NCBI GenBank assembly: GCA_022818135.1
Contig: JAFMSR010000016.1
Location: forward strand, 4,559,721-4,623,720
Direction of reading: 5' to 3'
DNA length: 64,000 bases
Source: Saxidomus purpurata
Lineage: Eukaryota; Mollusca; Bivalvia; Venerida; Veneridae
In this document: positions 1 to 12,640 of the stretch, in pieces
How positions within the stretch are numbered: position 1 is the first letter of the stretch
Layout: each line of letters starts with the position of its first letter
Notes under the pieces: model-generated
Databases searched by the model: none
The model's input: only the letters and a program-made list of their open reading frames with translations
What the model was told of the DNA's origin: nothing
Translations under genes and position numbers: made by a program

Positions 1-1840
1 ATGTGAAACTGAATAAATAAAACATGTTTCATATATAGGATTAAACTGCTTTGAACATTGGCGTAGTTGTCGATGACTTAAGGGATAGTGTTGGTTTTGC
101 AAAGGTAAGCCACCTTTAATATGTCCTGTGTCTGTTTGACCAGGCTTGTAGATGCAAAAGTACAAAAGGCAGTCAGGTAGATATGCCGATTTCTTTACTC
201 AGTTATATAGAGAATAAGTTTCAGAACGGTATTGCATTCTTTTAATTTAACTTTAGTTATCCTGCAATCTTTAACAGTTATACACAATGTAAAATACATC
301 TCTAATTTTAATTGAAACATGACCATGAACTTACAAAATATAGGACAAGGAAGTTGCCAGAGTACACATTGCATTATTCAAATTTACATAACAACACTTT
401 TTAAACATTCCGATTACAAGTTTTTAAACAAGGCATTCGAAATAGCAACTTAATCACCCGCAGCATGAAGAAATTATGAACGGATGACTTTTGATCACTA
501 CGGGTGGACTCGTCCTTGAGCACATGGGTTATACACGTTGTTTGAATGTAATGAGCGTTTGGTCGAAGTTTTCGTAAAATTCTTTAAATGCGGTAAAGTG
601 ATTGAGTCTGAGGACATTTGACCCTAATGTGTAACATTGACTGGATGCATTTCGAATACTGGTTTCTCATAGAGAATAACATAAATTTTAACCAATGTTT
701 CATAACACACCTTTTATAGTGTTTATGGAGACATGAAGTGTCCAAGAAAAATAAAAGACCCGTTTTTAATGACATTGACCTTGAACATTAATGGTTTTAG
801 TTAGTTTAGTTTTGTTCATACTTATTTAGCTCGATTATGAAGAAAGCTCGAGTCCGCTTCCTGGAAAAAACAATACTGGTGTCATATGAGGAGGTACGGT
901 CGTGACCCCAGTGGGGCTCGAACCCACAATCTCCGATATGAGCGGCATACACAGTAACCTCTGCACCTATGCACATGCGTTCTTGCACATTGTGTCGAGT
1001 AAACAACTATTTGACCCAAGTTAAATAAAACTTTTCAAGCCATTAAGGAGCTACAGAGGGAACACGAAAGACAAAGGTCGAATCTTTTACCTTGACCTTC
1101 AGATGACATATTTGTGACAAGTGTTCTGCAAGTTGCCTGAAACAGATAAATAAATGATCGACTAATAGAGAACACGCTCTTCCTTTCCCATATTGCCGTA
1201 GAATGCTCTAAGATGTGGCACCGAAATAAGTTTTTGCAGAAATGCTTGGGTCGCATGTTCAACTGAATTTATTAGAGCTTACGTCAAGAGCTATGAGTTT
1301 ACGTCAAGAGCTATTGATTTTTTAAGTTATCCAGTTATTGGTCTAACTCTTTTGCAAGTGTGGTATTGGCATAGACATTTCACTTTCAATGAGAGGGAAT
1401 AAATTCAAAACTATGTACATAACACAATAAATCAAATGTGTCATAGTAATAAAAGGAATACAAGACCTATCTGAAAATAAATTTTACTAAATATTTAAAC
1501 ATCGTACACTTTACTTAAACCTTCAAGATAAGGTTCCAGACAATATTTTAACATTAAGAACTGTCATTAAACAGTCCACTATCCAAAATATTCATAAAGT
1601 TAGACATTGTACGTTATCCAGTTTTTTTTATTACAAGGTAAAACTACCTTTTACATTTTGTGTATATATCAAATGAATAGGACTTTTTAAACTTCCTCAA
1701 TGTCCACATTGAGATACAGGTTGTACTAAAATGCTTGGTTATCTTTATCTAATTCATAGTTACCTAAATTGACAAGTATAAGTATTTCATTCAGGAATTT
1801 ACTTTGTCAAATGAAATATTCAACTTTTTATGTGGACATT
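1..1840. other. 5' flank of gene A, first copy of the duplicated segment
   Basis: No gene is seen here. The stretch aligns with 15591-17448, the flank of gene B: both contain the block GAACAT.GGCGTA.TTG.CGATGAC, the phrase about a CAGGCTT.TAG junction, and the same order of conserved blocks up to the signal-peptide exon. The main difference is a SINE present here and absent from the gene B copy. The promoter and 5'UTR of gene A should lie near the right end; no convincing TATA box was identified. Small open frames on both strands look random. Confidence 0.6.
800..970 (-). mobile_element. tRNA-derived SINE (minus strand)
   Basis: Read on the minus strand, the right part starts with a tRNA-like head: an A-box-like TAGGTGCAGAGG and a perfect B box GGTTCGAGCCC followed by CACTGGGG. 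The tail points left. The paralogous flank of gene B (around 16340-16380) lacks the insert and reads straight from the left to the right flank, so it inserted after the segmental duplication or was lost from B. Boundaries are approximate. Confidence 0.6.
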
Positions 1841-1880
1841 ATGTTGACGTTGCTTGGAAGTGTGCTTCTATTATTTGGAA
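1841..1880 (+). CDS. Gene A exon 1, signal peptide
   Basis: Encodes MLTLLGSVLLLFG plus one base, then a GTAAGT donor (phase 1). The hydrophobic stretch is a signal-peptide core. The start is fixed by exact correspondence with exon 1 of B (17449) and C (39134), each 40 nt long with the same GGAAGTAAGT end. ATG is the first codon shared by all three. Confidence 0.8.
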
Positions 1881-2376
1881 GTAAGTCAACCGTTCATTGT
1901 GCTTATTGTTTTGTATGCAGTATTTGCTTAAATTATTTTAGCTGCAAAATGTTTCAATGAATAACACAATGAATATTGCAAGAATTAAATTTTTGCTTGT
2001 TGACGAAACTTGAAGAAATGCAGATTAATCGAACAGTTACATATTGTTATAATGATAATGAAAGGAATGAAAGTACATTATTTCTTGCATAAAATGTGCA
2101 GTCTTTGCCCATTTTGCCGGTGTTTTAACAGGAGAAGAAATGTGTGTTAACTCGAAGATTCACGCGCTGTTATAACCCGTTTTCATGTAAGCGCATTACA
2201 GGGCTATTGTAAACAATGGACCTGCCCTCCACGTCACTCATTAAGCACGGCGTCAACAGTGCCGGGCTTAAATTACTAGTAACGTAATAAATGTGACGTA
2301 AACAACACGGACGTTGTCCCGCGCTTTGTTGAGCAGCGTTTCATTTTTATTGTTATGATTGTTTTATGCTAGAATA

Positions 2377-2510
2377 GCGTTAACGAACGTTTTTCGTGTT
2401 ATAACGCCTGCAGAAACCCGCGGGATATTTGATGCCCCCCTACCGGGTTCGGGCACCAATCATCCCTCGGGATTATGCAGGCGTTATAACACAAAAAACG
2501 TGCGTTAACC
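2377..2510. mobile_element. Foldback MITE in gene A intron 1
   Basis: Two arms of about 35 bp form an inverted repeat: GTTATAACGCCTGCA near 2398 and TGCAGGCGTTATAAC near 2476, with the outer parts GCGTTAACG and CGTTAAC also matching. The GC-rich loop (CCGCGGG, CCCCCCTACCGGGTTCGGG) can itself form a small hairpin. It is non-coding. Confidence 0.6.
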
Positions 2511-2627
2511 CTACACAATCGTACCGGATGTTATGACCGCTATAAGTTGATATTGTCTGTCTTGGGACAACTGTAAAACTTCAATTGCTGGTAAGACAGA
2601 AAGATGCTGTAGCAAACTGGGAAATAA

Positions 2628-3061
<434 letters not shown>

Positions 3062-3747
3062 ATATTTTTTATATTAAATTTTTATTTTTTAAAATATAAA
3101 AAATTGTTTTTTATAGTAATAATTCATGGCACAGTGGATTTAAAGATCTTATTCAGCTTCCCTCACTGTCTAGTGAAATCAGATCGTTTTTCAAAAATCG
3201 ATAATTAAACAAACAACAGATATTGTCACAAATGTGTGTTTTCCTTCTCTTGAGCTATTAATTAGTGTTTAAAAAAATGAGATAATAAATTATATAAATT
3301 TAAATTACTGCAATAGACATTTCCTTGATCGAAGTACTTAGTATTTTCGGCGCAAGCGTAATACGCTTAGTTTTTACCGGGAGTTGTTAAACCTTTAAAC
3401 AGCCAATGAAATGACAAGTAGAAAGTATAACATGTTTTACACTGTAAGGCAATTGAATAATACCGCATAAAAGCACAATGACATACGTTTTCAGTTTTTC
3501 AGAAATGGTTTTGTTATTTTAGCACATAAATAGTTCATATATATCAACACAATATGTTGCTACCTTCAAACTAAATTAAATGTTAATTTTGAGTGCAGAG
3601 TAATTATTCTTTCTCGACCCATGAATAACGGTTAAATATTTCGTGGAACATATTTGATAAGTAAAAACTGGATTACGTTTGTATTCCTAATGCACATGTC
3701 TCGTGCCGGATACAATCTCACTTGGGGAGAAAATGTGTATGCGGCCG

Positions 3748-3826
3748 GCGGTTAGCTCAGTCGGGAGAGCATTTGCCCTGTGAGCGAAGGGTCCCGGTTT
3801 CGTGTCCCGGTCAGAGTGCACATTTG
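3748..3826 (+). mobile_element. tRNA-like SINE head
   Basis: Contains GGTTAGCTCAGTCGGGAGAG (A-box region TAGCTCAGTCGG), an anticodon-like stem with GAGCGAAGGGTCCCGG and a damaged B box GGTTTCGTGTCC. The B-box insertion of T makes a working tRNA gene unlikely. A decayed copy sits at the matching place upstream of gene B exon 2 (24058-24128), so the insertion predates the duplication of A and B. Confidence 0.55.
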
Positions 3827-4410
3827 TCTTTCCTGTGACATTGTGGCTTCTTCTTGCTGCATGGTGATAAAGTTTTTACATGATTTTTACTATGAAATCT
3901 AGCTACCCATCTCTTTTATACACTCAAATATCGGAAAGATAGTTCTTGTTTGTTTAGTGTACATTTGTATTTACTATTTCACCCATGTTACTTCCCATTC
4001 GTTGCACGAATAAGCATAGTATTAAATTGGTTGTAGATGACATACGTGTGTCCAGAACAATAATTTTACATATTTGTATATAGAGTGATCGCTTCCAAGA
4101 AAGCCTGCACCTTTATTTCATGTTAGCTTATTAATTGTTATAATGATATAAGTAAGTTTATAGCCACTAACATGTACTCTGTACATGTACATGTGAAAAT
4201 GCTTCTCAACAAAAGACTTAAGAGTAAAACTTATTTTGTTAATCAAAGTACTGGCGCCGCAACAAGCTGTCAATCAAATTAATTCAAATTAGATGGCAAC
4301 CAATTAAGTTCCTTCTGATGAATGAATTATAAAAAGTGTTACCATTACTGCCCCGTTTGTAAACATAAAATGATCTTAACTTATTCTACGAAAATACTTT
4401 TCCATTATAG

Positions 4411-4726
4411 AATTTGGTGGTGCAGAATGCTCTTTCATTTGCCCTTCGAACTGTATGCTTCCGGTAGAAAACGTAACAGAAGCCTGCAACTATACAAATG
4501 GAGAATGCTTACATGGCTGCCAGACAGGTTATGCTGGACCAAACTGTTCTGTTGAATGTCCACACTCGTGTGCCCTATCAAACACCAGCGGCGTTGAAAT
4601 CTGTAATGCAACATCAGACGAGTGTTTCTTTGGTTGTAAGGATGGTTCTTACGGTACCCGTTGCGAAAAACAGTGTTCTGCCTTCGATAGAAACTGTAAG
4701 AGATGTTCTTCAAAAGACGATAGCAG
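4411..4726 (+). CDS. Gene A exon 2, two EGF-like units
   Basis: Acceptor TTCCATTATAG, donor AG/GTATAA, 316 nt (phase 1 in, phase 2 out). It encodes KFGGAECSFICPSNCMLP and then two EGF-like units with C-x6-C-x3-C-x8-C spacing (ACNYTNGECLHGC..., ICNATSDECFFGC...), ending KRCSSKDDSR. N-glycosylation sequons are present (NVT, NCS, NTS). It is nearly identical to gene B exon 2 and to the last two units of the 12-unit exon 2 of gene C, so ten units were lost here or gained in C. Confidence 0.85.
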
Positions 4727-6418
4727 GTATAATCTTTGAAATTACGAAACAAAACGTAGTTGATATATTTTTTAAATGTCTTTAAATTTTGTATTCTTAT
4801 TTATGTGCTTTAAGGCAGATTGCTTTGGCTATGTTGAATGTGTATTGCATGGCAACTAATGTGTAAGCGGATTTGTTATAAGATATTTTTATTAAATATG
4901 AGATAAATTAATTGACCGCACGTATGTCTTTGTCACTGTCATTTTTAAAGCAAGTAGTGCCTTTATTCTTTAGTTTTACTATCTTTTGGTAAGATGTTTA
5001 TTTGGAATGCCTGTATTTGGTTATTTGGTAGCCGCTTAAAGTGTGAGATTTTCTTTAGCTTCCTTTCGTAGAATGTTCGGTACGATTCTTTATACATAAT
5101 TTAAAGACAATAACAAGTATCGTTGCCTTGTTTTAAATGAGAATGACTGCCTGGAGAGCAAATGCAGATTAAATGAAACTTAGAATACAAATGTTACTTT
5201 TGAGTCATACACGGGCTGTATATCACTGCAATGAATTCAGGTGCAAAGTAATGTAAATGATTATAAACCTTCTGAATGACATACCGTGATGTTTTAACAA
5301 GTATATTATAACTCAAAAGTTAAATCTGTTGTAATTCACCCATTTACCTGGAATATAACGTTGAATTATTTTTCTTACGCTAAGATGACAATGTAAGTGA
5401 CTTTCAATGTCAATCGACAACGTGAAAACATGTCAGCGGCTATTCTTAGAACTTTTACAATGTATCCCTAGTTTTTTTTTATAATTTATGTCTTGCACTG
5501 AATTATCGAAAAAGTATCTTTTATGCCATGTGTTTTATTTCGTGGTTTTTATTAGTTTGCTAAATTATAATGGAAACTTTATTTTAGAACAAATCACATA
5601 TTTTATGAATTCGTCAGCATTTATCAATTAATCGCATGGGTTCATGAACCAGAGTGTTTATAGTAGCTGTAAAAATCCGTTGATGACGGTCGTAAAACAT
5701 GAAAACGTCAACGTAATTTTAAGCATCACGTATCAACAAAATATTCTAAAACAATGATTTGAGTATAAAACAAAGCAAATGACGGTAAGTTACGGTGTAC
5801 GTTTCTTGACTTTTAAATCTATATTGCAATTAGAACACAAATACAGGCAATTGTGACGCGTGTAAATGACCTTTATTTTGTTAAAATACGCAGGGCTAAT
5901 TTTTAACATGTGAAAACAATTCCGACGCAAAATAATATAAGTCCATGGTGATATTTGCTCAAATCCATTTATGACTTAACTAATTTTGAATGTAACTTCA
6001 GGCAATAACATTGTTTTTCTTGAAGTTTATAAAACTAATTACTCATAACATGTTACATAATCAACCTTAAGGGACGACCCGTATCTAAGTTGAGAAAACT
6101 TGTGGGTCAACCCTAATGCCTATTTTGTAGTGTTCACGATGTATCTGTATACATGTAGGTGTATATTATGGCAATAAAATATTTCTAAATAAACATAAAA
6201 TGAATTCTTCATATCAACTACTGTCTTGACAATTTATGCGATTACCAACGAAAAAGTATTTAGGTCCTGAAGTCATGTATATAGCCAATAATTAACTTCT
6301 GTGATGCATCACTGAAACTATAAAGGTTCTTCTTCAGCTACTCAGATATTTTAATGTGCCTAGTTTCAATTAATGTTAAGAGTAGTTAATACTTATTTCT
6401 GCTCTGCTCTATTTCCAG

Positions 6419-6638
6419 TAGTGTCGTATGTGATGAATGCAATAAAAACTTCTACCGAGACAATAAAAAATGCCTGACGTGTAACTATTGGTGTTTCATC
6501 AATGCAAGCAGCTCCTTACCACCATGCAGGGATAATGACGGATACTGTAACTTTGGTTGTAAGACAGGTCGTTATGGTTATAGATGTGGCGTACGTTGTA
6601 GTGTTACTTGCAAAGATGTATCTATCACAGAGATACCG
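6419..6638 (+). CDS. Gene A exon 3, Cys-rich linker with 2-nt frameshift
   Basis: Encodes SSVVCDECNKNFYRDNKKCL, a WCF segment and DGYCNFGCKTGRYGYRCGVRC, matching exon 3 of B and C. Near 6617-6626 it reads GATGTATCTATCACAG where B has GATATTTGTCACAG. The extra 2 nt destroy a conserved Cys and shift the frame before the normal donor. Using the normal donor puts exon 4 out of frame. A poor donor at 6643 (AA/GTTTAC) would lengthen the exon by 4 nt, avoid stops and restore the frame with a changed end. Confidence 0.75.
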
Positions 6639-7169
6639 GTAAGTTTACAAGAAGTTTAATGCGATTAAAGTGAAGATTACATTTTTTGAAGTTCTGAAAA
6701 GTTACTGTAGATATGTACATGACCATATCATTAACTAATAATTCGCCATTCAATACAAATAAATCAAATATGCTTACACCTTACACAAATGTATGATATT
6801 TTTCTATCGTAAATTGCAGTTTTATATGAATAAGATTTTGGAAAAATAAGCGGAGTTTCGGATGTGAAAGTAGCTGTTTTCCGGCTTTTGGAAGTTACTC
6901 CCGTGCAAACTCTATCGTTGCATAACATAGAAATAGAAGTTCTATCCGTACAAATGCATCTGTTGCATATAACAGTTGTGATTAATAATTGAAAATTGTG
7001 TTAATTAAATTGTCACTTTTACATTGTACATCTAGCATATTTTATGTTCCAAACACGAATAATGTTCAACGAAAGTAAAATGATGATTAAATACTATTTT
7101 AAAGAACAACATATATAGAAAAAATGCTTTATTTTTGCATAAATAATCAGCATAGAAGCTTTCTGTAAA

Positions 7170-9446
7170 CAAGAGGGCCAATATGGCCCTATATCGCTCA
7201 CCTGGCAACCATTGGCTATAATGGAAGGTCATAAATAGCAGAAAGGTCAATTTTGACCTGGGGCTCATGATTTTCCTCTATATGAGCCTATGTAAAATCA
7301 AGAGACCCCAGGGCAGGTTCAATTTTGCCCCGGAGGGTCATGATTTTAACAATCTTAATAGAGGGTCACCAGGTTATGCCATATGTTAAATATCTAAGCT
7401 CTATGCCTTGTGGTTTCAGAGAAGAACATTTTTTACATTTTTCCTATGTAAAAACAAGTGATCACGGGCGGGGTCAATTTTGACCCAGGGGTCATAATTT
7501 GAACAAGCAAGGTAGAGAAACACTAGGTTATGCCACATGTTAAATATCTTAGCTCTAGGCCTTGTGGTTTCAGAGAAGAACATTTTTTACATTTTTCCTA
7601 TGTAAAAACAAGTGATCACGGGCGAGGTCAATTTTGACCCAGGGGTCATAATTTGAACAATCAAGGTAGAGAAACACTAGGTTATGCCACATCTTAAATA
7701 TCTTAGCTCTAGGCCTTGTGGTTTCAGATGTGAAGATTTTTAAAGTTTTTCATATATAAGCCTATTTAAAAACAAGTGACCCCCCCCCCCCCGGGGAGAG
7801 TCAATTTTGACCCAGGGGTCATAATTTGATCTTAGTAAAGGTCCACTAGGTAATGCTACCCGCTAAATAAATAAGCTCTAGGCCTTGAAATATCAGAGAA
7901 GATTTTCAACGTTTTTCCTATTTGTTGCCATAGCAACCAGAGATCTATATGGAACGGAATTCTTTGAACAATTTTGGTAGAGCTTCATGCAAGGAACAGC
8001 CCTGCCAAGTTTCATCAACACTGATTAGAATTAGTGAAAAAAATAAGGTGCTAGAGTGTTTACACTCTTAAATATTGCAATTTTTGTTAAATCAAGTGCC
8101 ATAACTCTAGAAGAACTAATGCGATCAAGCCCATTATTGAACTCATCCGAGATTTAACGGTAATTCACATTCTGTGTAAATATGATTAGGAATAGTGAAA
8201 AATTGAAGGTGCTAGAGTGTAAACACAGTAATATTTGTATGCATTTATTTCAGTACCAAGTACCAAGGATAACACAATAAAGAGCAAGCTCTTATTTCCA
8301 TTGTGGTCCATTATTTTAGAGACAGAAGCAGATACAAGGGAATCCGGGTACCAGACCCTAGCTCTTTTACGAATAGACCCCTTGGTTCTTTTCTACGTTC
8401 CCGGTGTATAGCACCGATACAGACTACCTCTGGGCTTCTATCCAGTTCATCTCAGATAGGTGGGAAACACTGAAAAGCGTTTCTGAAATATCCAGTGCCC
8501 CGGCCGAGAATCGAACCGGGGACCTCCGGATTGGTAGTCCAGAGCGTTTACCACTCGGCCACCACATCACCCTCATTGCAAATTTTGTTAAATCAAGGGC
8601 CATTACTATGAAGGAACCAAGCCCATAATTGAACTCATCCGAGATCGTATTGTCATACACAATCTCTGTACATGTACATATGATAAGGATTAAAGACAAA
8701 ATGAAGGTGCTAGAGTGTAAACATAGTTAAATGTAGCATTTTTTGTTAAATCAATGGCCATAACTCAGGAAGAACCAAGCCCATAATTGAACTCATCCGA
8801 GATCTAACGGTCATTCACATTCTCTGTAAATATGATAAGGATAAGTGAAAAATTGAAGGTGCTAGAGTTATTTATTGCAAGTTTTGGTAAATCAAGGGCC
8901 ATAACTCTTAAAAAACTTATCTGATAAAGCCCATATTTGAACTTATCCGAGATCTTATAATCATACACATTCCCTGTAAATATGATAAGAATTAAAGAAG
9001 AAATGAAGGTGCTAGAGTGTAAACATGGTTAAATATTGGATGTTTTGTTAATATCAAGGGCCATAACTCTGGAAAAACTAATCCGATCAAGCCAATATTT
9101 GAACTCCTCTGAGATATCATAGTCATACACATTCTTTGTAAATATGTTTAGAATTAGTGAAGAATTGAAGGTCCTAGAGTGTAAAATAGTTAAATCTTGC
9201 ATTTTTTGTTAAATCAGGGGCCATAATTCAGGAAGTACTGATTCAATAAAGTCAATAATCAAACTCATCATAGGTTTTGCGGCCATATACATTGTGTTAA
9301 AGTTTTATCATGATTGTTTCAAAAATGTAGATGCTTGAGTGTAAACAAACTAATTATAAACGGACGGACGGACGAACGGACGACGGACATTCAACGATCC
9401 TAAAAATCTCACCATGACCACATCGTGGTCAGGTCAGCTAAAAATC
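7170..9446. mobile_element. Bivalve-type dispersed repeat with internal tandem subrepeats, in gene A intron 3
   Basis: Begins AAGAGGGCCAATATGGCCC followed by TATATCGCTCACCTG and ends near GTCAGGTCAGCTAAAAA after a GACGGACGGACG run. I recognise this start and end style from bivalve genomes. The left half has three degenerate copies of a 130-170 bp unit (GTTATGCCA..TGTTAAATATC, TGTGGTTTCAGAGAAG). The right half has about seven copies of a roughly 160 bp unit (GGGCCATAACTC, AAGCCCAT.ATTGAACTC, GAAGGTGCTAGAGTGTAAAC). Gene B intron 3 lacks the insert at the same site (near 27660), so it inserted after the A/B duplication. No coding capacity. Confidence 0.7.
8238..8574 (-). mobile_element. tRNA-derived SINE nested in the 7170-9446 repeat
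   Basis: On the minus strand it starts GGTGGCCGAGTGGTAAACG with a good A box, has a B box GGTTCGATTC, then a body through TATTTCAGAAACGC and CTAGCTCTTTT.. to a tail near AAGAGCTTGCTCTTTATTG. The same family occurs in plus orientation at 39645. A tail fragment lies at about 19885-19960. It interrupts one of the 160-bp subrepeats of the host element. Confidence 0.7.
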
Positions 9447-9724
9447 GCCACTCACATGTTAATTGTACAACAACTGTACATGAACTATTGAATGTTTACG
9501 TTACTGCAACATATTTTGAAACTCTTATTTCACCGATAATGACTCGAAACTAAAAAGCGTAACGTTTAAGGCTGAGTAATAATACTGGCAAATAATATAA
9601 TTCATTAACACAATTAAAAGACCGGTAATGCCGTGAAATTCAATTGTGTCTCGGAATGTATTTTATCTGGTAGTGTATGTAGCTTGCGTTCATATTACCA
9701 TAACGTGTAAATTGTGATTTCAAG

Positions 9725-10489
9725 GAACCTGTCTTGAAGGCTGCAAATTTCGTTACTGTGGCCCAACATGTGCAATTACCTGTAACGATGGCTGTGCATC
9801 TCAACAATGTAACCAGTCCTGTACATGTTCACAAGGATGTTATCCTCCAAAATGGGGAGAACAATGTGAGAACCTTTGCAATACTAACTGCAATAAACCA
9901 CCTGATCCAAGCAATAACACATGTGAGAGGTCAAATGGTTCTTGTTTATACGGATGCAATAAAAATAATTACTGGGGAAGTAAATGTACACAATCTTGTT
10001 CAGCTAATTGTGTCGGACAGGTGTGTGAGCAATCTTCTGGAAACTGTACCGGAGGTTGTGAGAGCAATGAGGTATACGGTGAACGCTGTGATAGGCCATG
10101 CGATCCAAACTGTGTAAACGGTACTTGTAAGAGAGCCGATGGATATTGCGATAGCGGCTGTATTGCTGGAAACTTTGGAGATCGCTGTCATTTGAAATGC
10201 AATAACAACTGTGTAAATGACACATGCGAACGACCAGATGGATACTGCGATGTCGCATGTACACTGGGATGGTACGGAACACAATGCGATAAAAAATGTA
10301 GTAACACTTGCAAAGAAAGCATATGCGAGCGACGAGAGGGGAACTGTAGTAGAGGATGCACATTGGGATGGTACGGAGACCAATGCAATCTTCGTTGTAG
10401 TAGCAGATGTTTGAATCTTGCATGTAAAAGAGAAAATGGCAACTGCACACACGGCTATATCGATAAGATGACGAATTGTGGAAAGGATG
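9725..10489 (+). CDS. Gene A exon 4, about seven EGF-like units
   Basis: 765 nt from acceptor ATTTCAAG to donor GATG/GTAACC (phase 1 both sides), open in the paralogue frame. Cys-rich units include CNQSCTCSQGCYPPKWGEQC, CERSNGSCLYGC, CEQSSGNCTGGC, CKRADGYCDSGC, CERPDGYCDVAC, CERREGNCSRGC and CKRENGNC. They are laminin-type/SREC-type EGF repeats for an extracellular stalk. One unit more than gene B exon 4 is present. With the normal exon 3 donor this exon would be read in the wrong frame and stop early. Confidence 0.85.
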
Positions 10490-11560
10490 GTAACCAATAT
10501 CTGGATTTATTTATTATAGAAAAATAATATGTTTGTCTATAGCAATATTGACGTCACACATGCCATCGTAGAATCGTGTAAAATACCATTACTATTTAAT
10601 CTCCTCCAATATACTAGCAGCTAAGATTATTGTAGTTTTTATATACGATCGCAATTTAAGTGATATATAAGTTTATTGTTGTTGAATAACCTCCTTTGTA
10701 CAAATGTTGTATAAGAAACGTACCAAAAGTAATTCTAGCATTAGAAACTCGAACAATTATGCCTAGGAAAATGTTGAACATTTCGAGGATCAGTGACTCC
10801 ATCTGAAAATCATTGTTCATGTTTACTGAAATAATATATGTATCGAAACGAAAATACATGAATCAATAATCAGTATTGCTCTTATTTCCAGGTAAGAAAT
10901 CATAAACGTTTGCAAAGGTTGCAACAAAAATTTAACTTCAGTAAATTTTGTATCAATATCTTATTGCCGAAAATGACTGAAATGTATAATTTGAAAAGCA
11001 TTATTAATTTTTAAAAGTTTAACTTAATGTTTGCCGCCAAACGTTCCAAAGCGAATGCTCTCCTCTCATTTGTAAAAGCAGAAATTTGTTTTTCAATTGG
11101 CTCAGCATCTGCAATTTGAAAATATAGTTTCCACTTGTTTTCCAATAAATATATAAATCATCGCAAGAAAGAGATAAGCGCCGCCCTAAATGTGTATATA
11201 TTCCAATGCCACACTTATTTGCTACAAACACTATTTGCCAGTTATAGGTCCATATTACAGGACTTATTGATGCAGTTCGCTGACGCCCCCTTTCAATACA
11301 TTGTATTATTCCAGTAACAGAGAAATATTATACGTGTCCATGACCACCTTAAATAAAGTAGGTGATATAAAATTTGAAAGAAATGAAAAAAAAAAAAAAA
11401 ACACATCAGCTGTAAATGATATACATTAATTTCGCAATCTTGAATGTTCACATTTTCGCACAGTCAACATACACTAGGTTCTGAATAAATTTAAATGGAA
11501 TCTGGAAAGTAAATGATGTACCGTCAATGAACTTTCTAACGTAAATAATTTACTTTCCAG

Positions 11561-11677
11561 GTATTGTTAATATGAGAAGTCCATTAGTCGGCGGTTTTGT
11601 GAGTGGATGGTTATTGGTCGTATTGTTGTGTGCAGTTTTAATGGGCTTAGTATTAAGAAGATACAGAATTTGCAAAT
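11561..11677 (+). CDS. Gene A exon 5, transmembrane helix
   Basis: Acceptor CTTTCCAG, donor AAAT/GTATGT, phase 1 on both sides. It encodes a short juxtamembrane piece then LVGGFVSGWLLVVLLCAVLM and GLVL, a clear single transmembrane helix, followed by a basic stop-transfer RRYRICK. This gives type I topology with the EGF units outside. Gene B exon 5 has the matching GG.VSGW start. Confidence 0.85.
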
Positions 11678-12008
11678 GTATGTGTTTCATAAAATTTAGT
11701 AATCCAATATCAAGTTATTATCTTTGTGTGACGTCTACAGTTTCTTCAAATTTCAAATAGGATTGAAATTAGATATTTGCATGTATTGAGTTTGAGTGTC
11801 ATTAAAAGAATCTATTCTGAAAAAGAATTTATTGTAGCACCATTTCTCTGTTATATAGACTGTTGTTCTATTTAAGTTTATTAGGAAAAATCTTCATCTT
11901 TTCATACAAGCAGATACAAAAGAACTAAACTCTTACTCAATCGTTAGTTTCTCTATTCGTTTTGGCACCTTATCAATCATGTTTGAAGTACTGAAACTTT
12001 ATTTTTAG

Positions 12009-12060
12009 TTTGCAAAGGCAGAACAATTGCTACAGACGAACAGCAAGAACATGAAAGCAG
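12009..12060 (+). CDS. Gene A exon 6, juxtamembrane cytoplasmic segment
   Basis: 52 nt, enters with 2 nt and leaves in phase 2. It encodes about CKGRTIATDEQQEHES. The IA.DEQ core is shared with gene B exon 6 (KIAEDEQQDKS) and gene C exon 6 (RIADEQVLEES), showing that the cytoplasmic parts of all three genes start from one ancestral exon. Confidence 0.75.
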
Positions 12061-12640
12061 GTAGTACATTTTATGCATCATTTCTTGAAGTCAACATGTA
12101 CAATAAATATCTTTATATCTCTATTTACGACTAAACAGCGTAAGAAACATATTGATACAGACTGAATACTAGCAGTCCTACGGCCTTCAACATTTATTAC
12201 TGCTCACTAGAATTCCAAATTGATGTTTGTTAGACGATGAACACCGCTACACGGATATAACTTCATGAAGATATGACCATAATAACAAATACTCATTGTG
12301 ACCGGCCGCCAGATAAAAATGAGCCTTTGTACGATGATGCACAGATCATTGTCTAAGCAGACTTTGACACGAATGTTTCGTCTTTGCAGAGGACAATGTT
12401 AATATATATGACTCAAAAGGACGTGTTGTGTACAAACGAGCGATGACAACGTCCTTTACTTTATTTTCTTCCAACTCTAAAGGCAAATAGAAAATACATC
12501 TCTCCCAAGACCAGAATAAAAACAAAAAGATTGAACTTGTTAGGACAGACCTTTTACATCTTATTGCTAGAACGCATTACGGGTTTATACAGAGGAATTC
12601 ACTTGATAATTAAATGAATAAATTAATTTGTGTTTTTCAG

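Noticed and set aside
3748..3826. Functional tRNA gene
   Set aside because: The B box is interrupted and the acceptor stem does not pair; a decayed copy at the paralogous site fits a SINE.
9734..10117. 127-residue plus frame starting MKAANFVTV
   Set aside because: It is the wrong frame of exon 4 produced by the exon 3 frameshift; it loses all Cys spacing.
10000..10497. Minus-strand frames of 86-165 residues over gene A exon 4
   Set aside because: They are shadows of the EGF-coding strand; the plus frame has the conserved Cys pattern and splice borders.
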